Source: Priapulus caudatus
Lineage: Eukaryota > Priapulida > Priapulimorpha > Priapulimorphida > Priapulidae
Direction: 5' to 3'
Assembly (NCBI RefSeq): GCF_000485595.1
Contig: NW_014577078.1
Span: 1,153,555-1,209,833, forward strand
DNA length: 56,279 bases
Positions within the stretch are counted from its first letter, which is position 1; the number at the start of each line of letters is the position of its first letter. The notes under the pieces are model-generated. The model was not told where the DNA came from. It ran no database searches and saw only the letters and a program-made list of their open reading frames with translations. Below, piece by piece: positions 56,077 to 56,279 of the stretch. Made by a program: the position numbers and the translations under genes.

Positions 56077-56279
56077 GGCTCTAATAGCAAAAGCAGTTCA
56101 GCCCTTTGTTAACAGTCAACAAATCCATGTCTAACCCTCCTCTTGAGGGTCAAAAGGTTATCAGACACTTACTCTTTGCACGTCAGCGGAAAGTACATTT
56201 CATGGTCCTTTCAATAAAGTGATAAAAATGATAGGTCAGCGCTGAAACAAAAAAGTTTTGCACTCGGTCCGTTAGACCA
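56077..56279. mobile_element. dispersed CGGACGGAC...GAGCTAAAAA repeat, copy c (cut by window end)
   Basis: TGGCTCTAATAGCAAAAGCA ... CCCTCCTCTTGAGGGTCAAA ... GCTGAAACAAAAAAGTTT, matching 16558-16765. Runs off the window. Confidence 0.85.

Overview
This window is nuclear DNA from an animal. The evidence is a 13-exon GT-AG spliced gene of the MAGUK p55 family, telomere-type TTAGGG tracts, AT-rich intergenic DNA full of microsatellites, and many short inverted-repeat (MITE and foldback) elements plus a tRNA-derived SINE. A marine invertebrate is likely from the repeat content (mirror foldbacks, CGGACGGAC...GAGCTAAAAA repeat ends, a fragment of the HEEADTR...RTVDTDV family), but the phylum cannot be settled from the sequence. 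There is one 10-N assembly gap at 42057-42066. No bacterial operons, CRISPR arrays or rRNA genes were seen.

One gene can be read from start codon to stop codon. It is a single-copy-type relative of vertebrate MPP2/PALS2 (MPP6) and fly varicose, on the minus strand from about 33983 to 21245. It encodes tandem L27 motifs, PDZ, SH3, a HOOK linker and a guanylate-kinase-like domain, 554-555 residues in all. All splice phases join. The HOOK region holds two adjacent homologous exons of the same phase (26107-26169 and 25972-26037), which look like a mutually exclusive pair. A further in-frame 69-nt candidate cassette exon lies in the guanylate-kinase part (22399-22467).

Layout: 1-21 kb is gene-poor. 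It has a dead pogo-like transposase, microsatellites, a foldback with a captured gene fragment (10914-11992), a MITE with an internal hairpin (12806-13375), minisatellites and two telomere-core elements (18445, 19321). 21-34 kb is the MAGUK gene, whose introns carry nested mobile elements. 34-47 kb is dense in repeats: ultrashort hairpin elements, a TTAA element, a dyad-repeat array split by a MITE, three SINE-type tails each joined to a microsatellite, and the long CAGGAG foldbacks. 47-52 kb has weakly supported exons of one or two further genes. 52-56 kb is again mobile-element DNA.

The most unusual feature is a family of four short elements (18445, 19321, 32086, 47012). All have long inverted ends beginning GCTSATA, all have perfect 9-bp target duplications, and all carry a TTAGGG tract of different length in the core. 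A second theme is hairpin elements reduced to little more than their two ends (39, 47 and 66 bp), at least one with a perfect target duplication and the same 18-bp tips as a 766-bp foldback nearby.
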